From Haloarcula sp. H-GB4 (lineage in GTDB: Archaea > Halobacteriota > Halobacteria > Halobacteriales > Haloarculaceae), in assembly GCF_030848575.1 (NCBI RefSeq), contig NZ_JAVDDX010000002.1:496001-560000 (forward strand): a DNA stretch of 64,000 bases, written 5' to 3'. Below the pieces are notes generated by a model. That model worked only from the letters and a program-made list of their open reading frames with translations. It was not told the origin of the DNA and made no database searches. Below are positions 7,852 to 16,766 of this stretch, piece after piece. A program made the translations under genes and the position numbers. Each line of letters begins with the position of its first letter. Position 1 is the stretch's first letter.

Positions 7852-9432
7852 ATGTCATCTGGCCAGCGACGCATGGGCGGCCAGCCTCTTTTCATCCTTG
7901 ATGAGGACGCCCAGCGCACACACGGGAAGGACGCACAGTCATCGAACATCTCCGCCGGAAAGGCCGTAAGCGAGTCCGTACGGACCACGCTCGGTCCCCG
8001 CGGCATGGACAAGATGCTCGTCTCCGACGATGGTGATGTGGTCATCACTAACGACGGGGCGACCATCCTCTCCGAGATGGACATCGAACACCCCGCGGCC
8101 CAGATGATCGTCGAGGTCGCCCAGACACAGGAGGACGAAGTGGGCGACGGAACGACGACAGCGTCCGTGCTGGCCGGGGAACTGCTGACGAAAGGTGAGG
8201 ACCTGCTTGACGACGATGTCCACCCGACAACAATCGTCGAAGGGTACTCCGCCGCGGCCGAACTCGCACAGGACGCGATCAACGAGCTCGTCCTCGATGT
8301 CGACCTCGACGACGAGACGCTCGTCGAAGTCGCCGAATCCTCGATGACCGGTAAGGGCACCGGTGACGTCGAGGCCGGGGAACTCGCTGAAGTCGTCGTC
8401 GACGCCGTCCGTCACGCCAAGAGCGACAACGGCGTCCGCCGGGACAACATCGAAGTCCACACCCAGACGGGTGCGGCTTCCTCCGCAACCAAGCTCGTTG
8501 AGGGCGTCATCGTCGACGAGACAGCCGTCCACGACAACATGCCGACCTCGGTCGAGGACGCGTCCATCGCGGTCATCGACACCGAGCTCGACGTCCGCGA
8601 GAGCAACATCGACGCTGAGTACAATGTCTCCAGCGTCGACCAGCTCAACGCCGCGCTCGACGCTGAAGAGGGCGAACTGCAGGGCTACGCCGAAGATGTC
8701 CTCGAAAGCGGCGCTGACGTCGCGTTCGTCACCGAGGATGTTGCCGACCGCGTCGCCTCCCAGCTCGCCAAGGAAGGCGTCTTCGTGGCCGAGAGCATCA
8801 GCTCCTCGACCGCCAAGGACATCGTCGAGGCTACCGGCGCAAAGCGCGTCGGCTCGCTCGAATCCCTTGACGAGGACGCGCTCGGCCACGCCGACAGCGT
8901 CAACGTCGAGAAGCAGGGCGACGACGACATGACGTTCATCACCGGCGGCGCGACCGCCGAGTCCGTCACGGTCATCGCTCGCGGCTCCACCGAACACGTC
9001 GTCGACGAACTCGAACGCGCGCTCAACGACGCGCTCGACACCGTCATCGCCGCGCTCGATGCCGGCGGTGTGGTTCCCGGCGCAGGCGCGACGGAAATCG
9101 CCATCGCCGACCACATCCGCTCCGAAGCGGCGTCCATCGAGGGCCGCAAGCAGCTCGCCGTCGAAGCGTTCGCCGACGCCGTCGATGTGCTGCCCCGCAC
9201 CCTCGCGGAGAACACGGGCCTCGACGCTATCGATGCGCTCGTCGACCTCCGTGCAGAACACGAGAGCGAGGGCATCGCTGGCGTCATCAGCGAAGGCCAG
9301 ACCGGCATTGTCGATGACCCCGTCGAGTACGGCATCATCGACCCTGCCGCTGTCAAGCGCGAAGCCGTCGGCTCCGCCACCGAGGCGGCGACGATGATCG
9401 TCCGTATCGACGACGTTATTTCGTCGAGTTAA
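7852..9432 (+). CDS. Thermosome (group II chaperonin) subunit
   Basis: A 526-residue CCT/thermosome subunit, which assembles into double-ring complexes that fold proteins with ATP. Nucleotide-binding motifs are [12 protein letters not shown] (46-57), TNDGATIL (67-74) and [15 protein letters not shown] (98-112); [12 protein letters not shown] (about 404) is also conserved. Haloarchaea have several paralogues; main subunits usually end in Gly-Gly-Met repeats, while this one ends [11 protein letters not shown] without them, which fits the third, less abundant (Cct3-like) type. It is monocistronic with its own strong TATA box. Family certain, paralogue assignment moderate. Confidence 0.96.
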   Translation: MSSGQRRMGGQPLFILDEDAQRTHGKDAQSSNISAGKAVSESVRTTLGPRGMDKMLVSDDGDVVITNDGATILSEMDIEHPAAQMIVEVAQTQEDEVGDGTTTASVLAGELLTKGEDLLDDDVHPTTIVEGYSAAAELAQDAINELVLDVDLDDETLVEVAESSMTGKGTGDVEAGELAEVVVDAVRHAKSDNGVRRDNIEVHTQTGAASSATKLVEGVIVDETAVHDNMPTSVEDASIAVIDTELDVRESNIDAEYNVSSVDQLNAALDAEEGELQGYAEDVLESGADVAFVTEDVADRVASQLAKEGVFVAESISSSTAKDIVEATGAKRVGSLESLDEDALGHADSVNVEKQGDDDMTFITGGATAESVTVIARGSTEHVVDELERALNDALDTVIAALDAGGVVPGAGATEIAIADHIRSEAASIEGRKQLAVEAFADAVDVLPRTLAENTGLDAIDALVDLRAEHESEGIAGVISEGQTGIVDDPVEYGIIDPAAVKREAVGSATEAATMIVRIDDVISSS

Positions 9433-9516
9433 GCGAGATAGCGGTACAGGCGCTCTAACCTGTTTTCTTTCGGCGAAACCGAACAGCGGTGCGACCGCCG
9501 ACAGAGAAGACGCCGC

Positions 9517-9948
9517 TTACTCGTTACTGGGCTCGACGGACAGCGTCAGCGTCGCTTCACTGCCGTCAGCGAGCGCGTCGACGAGGTCCCGGTCCACGTC
9601 GCCGGCCGCGGCGTCGGCGTTGACCATCACGGTCCGGTCATCGACGTAGTCGCTCGTCCGCAGGACGTGGCTACGGTCGTTCTCGAAGGACAGGTCGGGG
9701 TGACCGGTCCCCGTCACAGTAACGGTCTGCTCGCCAACTTCGATAGTCGCTGTAATCGTCGCGTCGGCAGCCTGACAGGCCGTTACGAACTCGCTGTCGA
9801 AGTCACTGGGGACGCGGTCAGCCTCGATAGCGAGGATGCAGTCACCTGCAGGTGTCAGAAAGTCGTCGCTCGTTACTTCCAGCGTGCTTGCGTGTTCGCC
9901 GGAGACGTTCTCGTGGCCCTGTGCTCGGACCACCTCCACAAGTGTCAT
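9517..9948 (-). CDS. DUF371 family protein
   Basis: A 143-residue protein matching the archaeal DUF371 (COG2090) family. The N-terminal half shows the hallmarks EVVRAQGHENVSGEHASTLEV and FLTPAGDCILAIEADR, and the C-terminal half ends in a beta-rich segment. No catalytic motif is recognised and the function is unknown. It is downstream of the small cysteine protein at 9975 with a 26-base gap, so the two minus-strand genes are probably one unit. Confidence 0.85.
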   Translation of the reverse strand: MTLVEVVRAQGHENVSGEHASTLEVTSDDFLTPAGDCILAIEADRVPSDFDSEFVTACQAADATITATIEVGEQTVTVTGTGHPDLSFENDRSHVLRTSDYVDDRTVMVNADAAAGDVDRDLVDALADGSEATLTLSVEPSNE

Positions 9949-9974
9949 ACTTCCCGGTCACTGCCGGGCGTACT

Positions 9975-10148
9975 TCAGCGGGACGACTCCGACCGGACGA
10001 CGGTAACCGTCACCGCACCGCAGGCGCATTCGTGGGCTTCGCGGTGGCCGGCCTCGGTCTCAAACACCAGCGCTGGCTCCCCAAGCGAGCGCTCACAGTG
10101 CTGGGCCTCGCAAGTCGGTGTCGTCGCCTCGTGCAGTTCGGTGATCAT
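9975..10148 (-). CDS. 57-residue cysteine/histidine microprotein
   Basis: A short open frame starting MITELHEATTPTCEAQHCE and ending in SESSR. It has cysteines in two pairs, TCEAQHC near residues 13-18 and ECAC near 42-44, plus several histidines, consistent with a single zinc-binding site like the many haloarchaeal zinc-finger microproteins. It has good codon usage, and its stop lies 26 bases ahead of the DUF371 gene. The function is unknown. Confidence 0.7.
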   Translation of the reverse strand: MITELHEATTPTCEAQHCERSLGEPALVFETEAGHREAHECACGAVTVTVVRSESSR

Positions 10149-10229
10149 ATCTGGATAGTAGGTGGCTACCTATGTCAAAGCGAGCCATCCCCGGAGTGAA
10201 AGTGAAAGTGAAGGCGTGGGGCAAAGGAT

Positions 10230-12101
10230 ATGCCGCCACGGAACGGGCCACAAGGTATGTCGCTGGAGTGGCGCGGCGCGGCGGTTGCGCCGGACGACGA
10301 GATGCCGTCCCCGGAGGCGTGGAAACCGGTATCGGTGCCTGGCCGGCCCGAACAGTTCGCCGGTGCCGAGGCCGTGGCCTACGAAACGACGTTCTCGGAC
10401 CCGCGGGACGAGAGCGACGCACACGCCCTGCTTGTACTGAGCGGAACGTACGCGCACACACGCGTGTGGTGCAACGATGAGTTGCTCACCAGCCACGACG
10501 CCTACTTCGAGCCGCTTCGGGTCCGACTCCCCGAAAGCGAGGAGTACCGGATCGTCGTGGAGTGTCGCGCGCCCGAGGACCGCTTCGGCGGTTTGCACGC
10601 GACTGACCAGCTTCCGCCGGAACGCTGTGTCCCGGGCGTTTGGTGGGACGCGACCCTTGAAACCCGACCGGACCCATGTGTGAGCGAACTCTCGGTCCAA
10701 CCACAGCTGTCGGAAGCGGACGTAACCGACGCGTCGGTGGACGTGTCGGCGACCATCCTGACTGACGAGCCACTTGACGACCGGATTACGCTCTCGCTTC
10801 GGCCGGAGGGTGACGTTCGTGGCGGCGGGATGATGGACCGGGCCCGCGTCTCGACCGACGAGGAGACGACGACGGTGGCCTACACGATGGACGTGCGCGA
10901 TCCGTCGCTGTGGTGGCCCCACGACCGCGGTGAACAGTCCCGCTACGTGCTCAGGGCAAAACTCGGCGACGACGAGCACTCGGTGACGACGGGACTCCGT
11001 ACCGTTTCGTACGACGGTGGCCTGCGGGTCAACGGCGAAGATGTGCCGGTTCGCGGCGTGACGCTGCTGGACCCGACCGCTGAGGACGTCGAGCGGGCCG
11101 TCGACGCCAATGCAAATCTGGTTCGGGTACGGGCGCAGGGGACGCCGCCCGAAGTGGCCCGGACCTGTGACGACCACGGCGTCCTGCTCTGGCAGGACCT
11201 CCCGTTGTCAGGCCCCGAGCCGTTCGACACTGAGCGGGGCACTGCCCTCGCGGCTCGGCTCAATGCGACCTACGCACAGCATCCCAGTTTCGCGGCGGTC
11301 AGTGTTCACGACGAGCCAGTGACTCCGTACGCTGACGGACTGGGCTCCGGGTTCCTCGACAGGCTTCGCTTCCGGTGGCGTTCTTGGCGTACCGGCTACG
11401 ACAGCACGGACGCCGAGTCGGTGTCGTCGGCTGTCGACTCCGTCCCGACGTTCCCGGTCGTCGGCCCGCCCGGAATCGACCCCGATGCGGTCACGTTGTA
11501 CCCGGGGTGGCGGTACGGCGATGCAGCAGACCTCCCATGGCTCTATTCCAGATTCAACGTCAGCGATGTCGTTGCCGGCTTTGGCGCCGGTGCGCTGGGA
11601 ACGCCGGACCCAGGCGATAGTCCCGGATTCGATAGCGCCTGCCACGACCGCCACGTTGACGGTGGAGTTGAAGCATCACAGGCGTATCAGGCCAGTGTCG
11701 TCCGCGGGGTTGCTGAGACGCTCCGGCGACGCAACGCACCGCTCGTCATCGTTGATAGCCTCCGAGATGTCGGTGACGCCGGCATGGGTCTGCTCGCCGC
11801 TGACGGGACCGAGAAGGAGGCATTCAGTGTTCTCGCCGACAGCTACGAGCCCACGCAGGTGGTGCTCTCGAATGCAGCGCCCGGCGAGCAAGATATTGTT
11901 GTCCTCCACGACCGTCCAGAAAAAGCGGACCTCACCGTCGAATGGGACTGCAACGGAAACCGCGAACAGGCCGAACACACGGTCGGCCCGTTTGCCCGCG
12001 TCACCGTCGACACACTCATTCTTTCAGCCGATGACGATGTGACGCTTGCCGCCACCGACGGCCAGACTGTCGTGAAAAACGAGTACCGTATTAGCGAGTA
12101 A
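10230..12101 (+). CDS. Glycoside hydrolase family 2-like protein, probably inactive
   Basis: A 623-residue protein with GH2 architecture: a jelly-roll sugar-binding domain (about 12-150, with AHTRVWCNDELLTSHDAYFEP), an immunoglobulin-like domain (about 150-260, ending SLWWPHDRGEQSRYVL), and a TIM barrel from about 265 (GLRVNGEDVPVRGVTLLDPT, then VLLWQDLP). The acid/base region HPSFAAVSVHDEP has Asp-Glu361-362 instead of Asn-Glu. The nucleophile region, expected as a Glu before Phe-Gly, reads VVAGFGAGALG (447-457), with Gly in its place. The protein may therefore bind sugars without cleaving them. No signal peptide is visible. ATG at 10257 (residue 10) is an alternative start. Confidence 0.78.
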   Translation: MPPRNGPQGMSLEWRGAAVAPDDEMPSPEAWKPVSVPGRPEQFAGAEAVAYETTFSDPRDESDAHALLVLSGTYAHTRVWCNDELLTSHDAYFEPLRVRLPESEEYRIVVECRAPEDRFGGLHATDQLPPERCVPGVWWDATLETRPDPCVSELSVQPQLSEADVTDASVDVSATILTDEPLDDRITLSLRPEGDVRGGGMMDRARVSTDEETTTVAYTMDVRDPSLWWPHDRGEQSRYVLRAKLGDDEHSVTTGLRTVSYDGGLRVNGEDVPVRGVTLLDPTAEDVERAVDANANLVRVRAQGTPPEVARTCDDHGVLLWQDLPLSGPEPFDTERGTALAARLNATYAQHPSFAAVSVHDEPVTPYADGLGSGFLDRLRFRWRSWRTGYDSTDAESVSSAVDSVPTFPVVGPPGIDPDAVTLYPGWRYGDAADLPWLYSRFNVSDVVAGFGAGALGTPDPGDSPGFDSACHDRHVDGGVEASQAYQASVVRGVAETLRRRNAPLVIVDSLRDVGDAGMGLLAADGTEKEAFSVLADSYEPTQVVLSNAAPGEQDIVVLHDRPEKADLTVEWDCNGNREQAEHTVGPFARVTVDTLILSADDDVTLAATDGQTVVKNEYRISE

Positions 12102-12204
12102 TACAGGTGCGTGATATACCATGGAAAATCGGTGCGATAGCGACCGTCTCACCCCTGAAATATGGCGTGTGAGAGGTTGACGCGGTATTCAATGCACCGG
12201 AATG

Positions 12205-12210
12205 TTTAAA
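12205..12210 (+). promoter_or_regulatory. TATA box and long leader of coiled-coil gene
   Basis: TTTAAA lies in the 266-base gap before the gene at 12368. If this is the promoter, the leader would be about 130 bases, long for this genome. The leader contains GCCCCTCAGTAGTGGGC, a possible small hairpin, but no recognised riboswitch. Confidence 0.4.
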
Positions 12211-12367
12211 CAATATCCACCTCTATTTGTAGACACCAGAACGCTTCCGCGTTCAGGCAGTATCGCTTTCAGCCCAACATGAGAGGGAACCCTTGTTATT
12301 GGTGTCAGCCCCTCAGTAGTGGGCCGACTGTCTGTGCTGAAGCGGTGATGGCATAGAGGATTCAACA

Positions 12368-13258
12368 ATGGCAGACTCGATAGACGAATCAAAGAACGTT
12401 ACAGTAACAGAAGAGGATCTTGAAAACAAATCGAAAGGCGAGCTTATCAAACTCGCCGGCCAGCTTCGTGACCGACGAAACGAGCTGAACCAGATGGCAT
12501 CCGAGCGGGCCTCTGCCCGCGACGACCTGAACGCGAAGACTCGCGAGAAGGTCGACGAAGCCCAAGAACACCGCGAGAAGCGCGACGAGCTCAACGAGCA
12601 GGTCCAGGAACACAAAGACCAGCGTAACGAGCTCAATGCGGAAGCGAACGAGCTGTTCGACAAGGTCGACAACCTGAAAAACGACCTCGAACTCGACGAG
12701 GGGACGTCAGTCGAACAACTCAAAGAGGAAATCGAAGACCTCGAATTCAAGCAACAGACCGAGGTGCTCTCCTCGGAAGACGAAAAGGAGCTCATCGAGA
12801 AGATCGAGACCAAGCGCGAAAAGCTCCAGGAGAAACAGGAGAAGCTCGATCAGGGCGGCGACCTCGAAGAGCTCAAAGAGGAAGCGGAAGAGGTCCGCTC
12901 GGAAGCCTCAAAGCACCACCAGAAGGTCACGGAACTGGCCGACGAGGCCCAGAAGCACCACAACGAGATGATCGAGGCCTACCGCGAGGCCGACGAGATC
13001 CGTGACGAGGCCGACGAGAAGCACGAAGAATTCGTCGATGCCCAGGAAGCGGCCGACCAGCATCACGAAGACTTCGTCCGCGTCCAGAAGCGCCTCCGCG
13101 AACTCGACAAGAAGGAAGAAGAGCAGGAGCGCTCCCAGCGCGAGGAGAAGCAGGAAGCCGCTCGCGAGGAAGCCGAGGAGATTTATCAGAAGTTCAAGGA
13201 AGGCGAAACCCTCGACACCGAGGACCTGATGAAGCTCCAGAAGGCCGGCAAGCTGTAA
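12368..13258 (+). CDS. Archaeal coiled-coil protein (COG1340-type)
   Basis: A 296-residue, almost wholly helical, highly charged protein. Heptad-rich blocks run from about 22 to 280 (for example LIKLAGQLRDRRNELNQMA and EAQEHREKRDELNEQVQEHK), with a short break near 105-120 and again at GGDLEEL (about 158). The C-terminus AEEIYQKFKEGETLDTEDLM is the conserved tail of the archaeal COG1340 family, sometimes misannotated as phosphoserine phosphatase. The role is unproven; relatives occur in nearly all archaea, which suggests a core cellular function. Confidence 0.82.
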   Translation: MADSIDESKNVTVTEEDLENKSKGELIKLAGQLRDRRNELNQMASERASARDDLNAKTREKVDEAQEHREKRDELNEQVQEHKDQRNELNAEANELFDKVDNLKNDLELDEGTSVEQLKEEIEDLEFKQQTEVLSSEDEKELIEKIETKREKLQEKQEKLDQGGDLEELKEEAEEVRSEASKHHQKVTELADEAQKHHNEMIEAYREADEIRDEADEKHEEFVDAQEAADQHHEDFVRVQKRLRELDKKEEEQERSQREEKQEAAREEAEEIYQKFKEGETLDTEDLMKLQKAGKL

Positions 13259-13295
13259 GTCTGTAGGATTTTCTCTCTGTTTTTACTGACCATAG

Positions 13296-13994
13296 ATGCA
13301 TCACTCATTCGGCCTGCTCCAGCTCGGCGCGCTCTCGCTCGTCCCGACAGCCCTCGGTGGGGTCCTGTTCGGCCTCGCACTAGCTGCGCCGCCAGGCCCG
13401 ATGAACGCCGTTATCGCCGAGGAAAGCGCCTTGCGGGGCTGGCGGGCCGGCTTCTTCGCCGGTCTCGGCGCGATGACCGCTGACGCCTGTTTCCTCGTGC
13501 TCGCCGTGCTCGGTGCCGCCACAGTCATCACCGAGACGCCGGGCGTTCAACGCGTGATGGTCGGTGCCGGCGGGCTCCTGATGCTCTGGTTTGCCTACGG
13601 CGCAGTTCAGGAAGCCAATACAGTCGTTACCGAGGGGGACTCGTCAGTCACGGCTGGGGATAGCCGTGGCTTTCGCAAGGCCCTCGTCTTGGCGCTGACA
13701 AATCCCTATCAGGTCATCTTCTGGCTCACCGTCGGCATCGGCCTCCTCGAACCCGGTGTGGTCGACGTGTCGTCGTACGTGCCTGCGGTCGGGACTGACA
13801 CGCTAACGATACAAACCGGTCATCCGGTGCTATTAGGTGGGTTTTTCGGCGGTATCGGCCTCTGGATTACGGGGTTTCCGGCAGCGATTGTTGCTGCGAG
13901 AACGCGTATCGAACGGCTCGCACCGCTGATCGCGTGGGTCAGCGCCGCTGTTCTCGCCGGGACTGGCGTCCTGTTCCTGCTACGAGCGCTATGA
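13296..13994 (+). CDS. LysE-family exporter
   Basis: A 232-residue inner-membrane protein with about six hydrophobic segments (about 12-32, 45-70, 80-100, 125-150, 170-195 and 210-230). LAAPPGPMNAVIAEESALRG (28-47) is the signature of LysE/RhtB-type amino acid or metabolite exporters, and LALTNPYQVIFWL (about 130) is the second conserved block. The substrate cannot be predicted. Its end overlaps the end of the convergent HD-domain gene by 6 bases. Confidence 0.87.
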   Translation: MHHSFGLLQLGALSLVPTALGGVLFGLALAAPPGPMNAVIAEESALRGWRAGFFAGLGAMTADACFLVLAVLGAATVITETPGVQRVMVGAGGLLMLWFAYGAVQEANTVVTEGDSSVTAGDSRGFRKALVLALTNPYQVIFWLTVGIGLLEPGVVDVSSYVPAVGTDTLTIQTGHPVLLGGFFGGIGLWITGFPAAIVAARTRIERLAPLIAWVSAAVLAGTGVLFLLRAL

Positions 13995-14705
13995 GTCGCC
14001 CATCCCGGTCGCCACGTCGTCAAGATCGTCTTCGACAGCCATATCCGCGACTTCCATCGTCAGCCACTCTTGGAACCAGCGGGTCCGCTTGAGTCGCTGG
14101 TGGACGATAGACTCTGCTGTGTCGCTCTCGACGCGTTCGCGTGCGTCCTCACCGCGTTCGATGACACGGTCGACCATCTCGGCTGCGTCCATGTGCGTCC
14201 GGGACTCATAGCCCATACGCAACAGCATCAGGGCGGTCCCGTTCGCGCCGACCTTATCCAGGATATCCGCCTCAATGAGACACTGTACTTCTAGGGGCAG
14301 GTCGTCCAGCGGCCCCTGGTACGAATGGACCTCAACGGCGGAGCAGACCTGTTCGATAAACGATTCGGGGTAGTCACCGTGTGCCCGCAGATACTCGCGT
14401 GCGATCCGAGCGCCGGCTTCCGCATGGAGGTCTTGCTCGGCTTCCAGTTTTGCGATGTCGTGAAACAGCGCTGCCACGCGAGTCACGTCCACGTTCGCCC
14501 CCTCCTTGCGGGCGATTTTTGTCGCGATGTCGACGACGTTGAGGATGTGGTTGAAGCGGTACTCCGCGGAGTGCCACGGGTACCAACGCATACGGCCGCC
14601 CTCTTCTTCGTTTTCGACACTCGCCGCGAGATAGTCGTGGACGAATTCCTTCATTTCCTCGAACGCGTCGGCTGAGACAGGTGACTCCCTAATCTCGACG
14701 CCCAC
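13989..14705 (-). CDS. HD-domain phosphohydrolase
   Basis: A 238-residue HD-superfamily protein. The metal-binding residues are seen as H (FNHILNVVDIA, about 53), HD (AALFHDIAKLEAE, about 84-85) and D (IEADILDKVG, about 148). Such proteins hydrolyse nucleotides or cyclic nucleotides using divalent metals. The substrate is not known. An acidic C-terminal tail (VEDDLDDVATGMGDS) follows the domain. It overlaps the lysE-like gene tail to tail. Confidence 0.85.
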   Translation of the reverse strand: MGVEIRESPVSADAFEEMKEFVHDYLAASVENEEEGGRMRWYPWHSAEYRFNHILNVVDIATKIARKEGANVDVTRVAALFHDIAKLEAEQDLHAEAGARIAREYLRAHGDYPESFIEQVCSAVEVHSYQGPLDDLPLEVQCLIEADILDKVGANGTALMLLRMGYESRTHMDAAEMVDRVIERGEDARERVESDTAESIVHQRLKRTRWFQEWLTMEVADMAVEDDLDDVATGMGDS

Positions 14706-14960
14706 AGCACCACCTCCGGAGACGGATTTCGATATTCATCTTACACATATAGACGTACGTTCGACTCTTTAGCGTTACGACAGGGAGAACGGCTGCCACA
14801 CCTGGCATTTCTGGATGCAAACAGTGTCACAAAACCGGTCTTCGGAGCAGTTGTCTGAGCGGCGGACAGCCACCCTCACTGTCCCCGATTCCGTGTCAGT
14901 AGGACCGCTGTTGGGCGACAGTCGCGACTGGTTCTCAGCGGCTGGGAACATTAGTCTGGC

Positions 14961-14968
14961 TTTTTACA
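14961..14968 (+). promoter_or_regulatory. TATA box for small membrane protein gene
   Basis: TTTTTACA, 23-30 bases before the ATG at 14991, consistent with a leaderless transcript. Confidence 0.55.
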
Positions 14969-14990
14969 GCTAATAGATAAATCGACACAT

Positions 14991-15188
14991 ATGCCTCTCC
15001 AGCTACTTCACATGCCCGTCGGCGACGTGTCGATCGTGACCCACGCGATCAGCGAACACGCGGTGACTGACGTGCTCGTCGGCGTCGGTATCGCCCTGTG
15101 TCTGTTCGGACTGTACTACAAGCTGATACTGCTCCCCGCGAATAGACAGGAATCGTCACAGCGCCCGGGGGGACAGTCGCCGCCGTGA
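14991..15188 (+). CDS. Small single-span membrane protein
   Basis: A 65-residue protein with one hydrophobic segment (about residues 30-50, LVGVGIALCLFGLYYKLILL) and a short polar C-terminus ending in GGQSPP. It is conserved-looking and has its own TATA box, but no family is recognised. It ends immediately next to the convergent acetyltransferase gene. Confidence 0.65.
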   Translation: MPLQLLHMPVGDVSIVTHAISEHAVTDVLVGVGIALCLFGLYYKLILLPANRQESSQRPGGQSPP

Positions 15189-15917
15189 TTACAGGTAGGC
15201 GGCGTCCCAGCGCATCGGCTTGCGAACGTTCCCGCAGTTGTCACATTCGATGCGGCCCATTGAGTCCATCGCGTTCGCCAGCGTCTCGCAGTTACTGCAG
15301 AAGTAGCCATAGCGATCGCTGCCTTCCTCTGTGACGTGGACCACGTGGAACGGCGCCATCGACCCGGACTCGTGGTTGTTATGATCGACATAGACTGTCC
15401 GACCATCGCCAGTTATCCGCTCACGACCGAGTTCGTCTGCATCGGTGTAGAGGTTCTCGACGTAGGTCCGTCCAGCGATGTCGACTTCACCCGTGCCAGC
15501 GCGTTCGAAACCGCGGTCCTCGTAGAAGTTGTTGCCTTCGACGTTGTCGGCCAGCACGCGCCCCTGGAGTGTCTCAGCGCCGCGGTCATGGAGTTCCCGG
15601 TGGGTCTCATCGAACAGCGCTGACCCGATCCCCTCGTCGCGGTATGCCGGGTCGACGTGCAACCAGAGAATCGTCCCGATACTGTCGCCCGACAGAACGC
15701 TCTCTGAGAGGCCGACCACCTGCCCGTCCTGTTCGCCGACGAGAATCAACCGATTACTCTCTTCACTGAGTATTTCGTTGATACGATCTTCGTCGTACCA
15801 CTCCTCGATAGCGCTTGTAATCGCCTTCGGTCCCAGCGAGTACGACGCCTCTAACGAGCGACGCGCCACGTCACGGATAGCCGGCCGGTCCGACGGCACT
15901 GCCTCCCTGATTTTCAT
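15189..15917 (-). CDS. GNAT acetyltransferase with C-terminal zinc ribbon
   Basis: A 242-residue fusion. Residues 1-155 are a GNAT domain: MKIREAVPSDRPAIRDVARR, VVGLSESVLSGDSIGTILWL and the acetyl-CoA loop VDPAYRDEGIGSALFD (about 92-107), then NNFYEDRGFE. The C-terminal 85 residues contain two cysteine pairs, YFCSNCETL and IECDNCGNV, forming a zinc ribbon (the haloarchaeal DUF5816-type module). The ribbon may help select a protein or nucleic acid substrate; the substrate is unknown. Confidence 0.85.
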   Translation of the reverse strand: MKIREAVPSDRPAIRDVARRSLEASYSLGPKAITSAIEEWYDEDRINEILSEESNRLILVGEQDGQVVGLSESVLSGDSIGTILWLHVDPAYRDEGIGSALFDETHRELHDRGAETLQGRVLADNVEGNNFYEDRGFERAGTGEVDIAGRTYVENLYTDADELGRERITGDGRTVYVDHNNHESGSMAPFHVVHVTEEGSDRYGYFCSNCETLANAMDSMGRIECDNCGNVRKPMRWDAAYL

Positions 15918-16107
15918 ATGCCACTAGTTGGCACGGAACATCATAAAGATACAGCTCGGTGTCAGAATTTGGGACACTCGTTGGGCTATTCATGCGAGGG
16001 CGCTACAGTTTGTGACCTTGGCTGGGACGTGTCTGTCCACTACCCACTGCTATCGTTGCTCCCCCGAAGAAATGCAGCCGCTGTTCGTGCTCTGTCATCA
16101 GATACTT

Positions 16108-16144
16108 CGGGCAGATTCGAAGCATGAGGACTCGAATCTGCTCG
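16108..16144. repeat. 13-bp inverted repeat (hairpin)
   Basis: CGGGCAGATTCGA pairs with TCGAATCTGCTCG across an 11-base loop, with a single G-T pair. It lies in a 282-base gene-free stretch (15918-16199) between the GNAT gene and tRNA-Gln, about 56 bases past the tRNA 3' end on the minus strand. It could be a processing or termination structure, or an operator; there is no downstream T-run. Confidence 0.6.
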
Positions 16145-16199
16145 TCCTTTGGGTTCAACCGCCGGGATATCTGCTGCTCGCGAGTTGTTTGCGGTAGAA

Positions 16200-16272
16200 T
16201 AGTCCCGGGCGGATTCGAACCGCCGTCAAGGGCTCCAAAGGCCCTTATGATTGGCCACTACACCACGGGACT
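16200..16272 (-). tRNA. tRNA-Gln (anticodon TTG)
   Basis: The minus strand reads AGTCCCG at the 5' end and CGGGACT plus discriminator A at the 3' end, giving a seven-pair acceptor stem. The anticodon loop is CTTTGGA between AGGGC and GCCCT, with anticodon TTG. The T-arm GGTTCGAATCC-type loop (GCGGTTCGAATCCGC) is intact. There is no intron and no encoded CCA. Confidence 0.95.
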
Positions 16273-16331
16273 GCACTCACTGTATTCGGAATAATCGACG
16301 GAACGCACTTGAACGCTTCGAGAGCGAGCGG

Positions 16332-16766
16332 TCAATCGCTGGTGACTTCGGCCTCTACTTCGAGGAGGCCACAGACATCACCCTCGGGGTCGAAACAGTC
16401 GGGACACTGTGGTTTACGGTCGATGATCGTATCGAGGCGATCAGCGACTGTTTCGTCGATGACGCCCTCCAGTTGCTTTGCCTCGGCTCGGAACTCTTCG
16501 ACCTCGAGCACTTCGATGAGGAACCGCTCGATGATACAGTAGTTCTGGAGCGCCTCACGAGCCTGTGCGATACCGTCATCAGTGAGATCGACACCTTTGT
16601 ACTTCTCGTGGTTCAGCAGCCCCCGGTTTTCGAGTTTGCCGATCATCTCGTTGGCACTCGCCGGGCTGACATCAAGCATATCAGCCACGTCGCCAGTGGA
16701 TGCTGGACCGTCTTCTTGTTGCTGCGTGAGATAGATCGCTTTCAGATACTGGGCCTGCGTGTTCAT
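16332..16766 (-). CDS. DtxR-family metal-dependent transcription regulator
   Basis: A 144-residue DtxR/SirR-type repressor. Residues 1-62 are the winged helix (QAQYLKAIYLTQQQ, TGDVADMLDVSPASANEMI, GLLNHEKYKGVDLTDDG). The dimerisation domain follows (ALQNYCIIERFLIEVLEVEEFRAEA), where Cys/Glu/His residues bind Fe or Mn. The C-terminus has CPDCFDPEGDVC (about 120-131), a likely extra metal site and usual for haloarchaeal members; there is no SH3-like domain. Its ATG overlaps the stop of the ferritin-like gene (ATGA), and the suf operon is upstream, so it probably tunes iron and Fe-S genes. The iron link is from context and family. Confidence 0.9.
   Translation of the reverse strand: MNTQAQYLKAIYLTQQQEDGPASTGDVADMLDVSPASANEMIGKLENRGLLNHEKYKGVDLTDDGIAQAREALQNYCIIERFLIEVLEVEEFRAEAKQLEGVIDETVADRLDTIIDRKPQCPDCFDPEGDVCGLLEVEAEVTSD

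Noticed and set aside
7939..9261. 440-codon open frame on the minus strand opposite the thermosome gene
   Set aside because: Antisense frame produced by GC-rich codon structure of a certain gene; low-complexity Asp/Val-rich translation with no family match.
10195..10216. GTGAAA-type short tandem repeat before the GH2-like gene
   Set aside because: Only about three short units; too little to call a functional repeat, although a similar GGAGTGAAAGTG occurs near 29353.
15928..16197. 89-codon plus-strand frame between the GNAT gene and tRNA-Gln
   Set aside because: Non-halophilic composition (few acidic residues), no promoter at the right distance and no family similarity; the stretch instead contains the hairpin.
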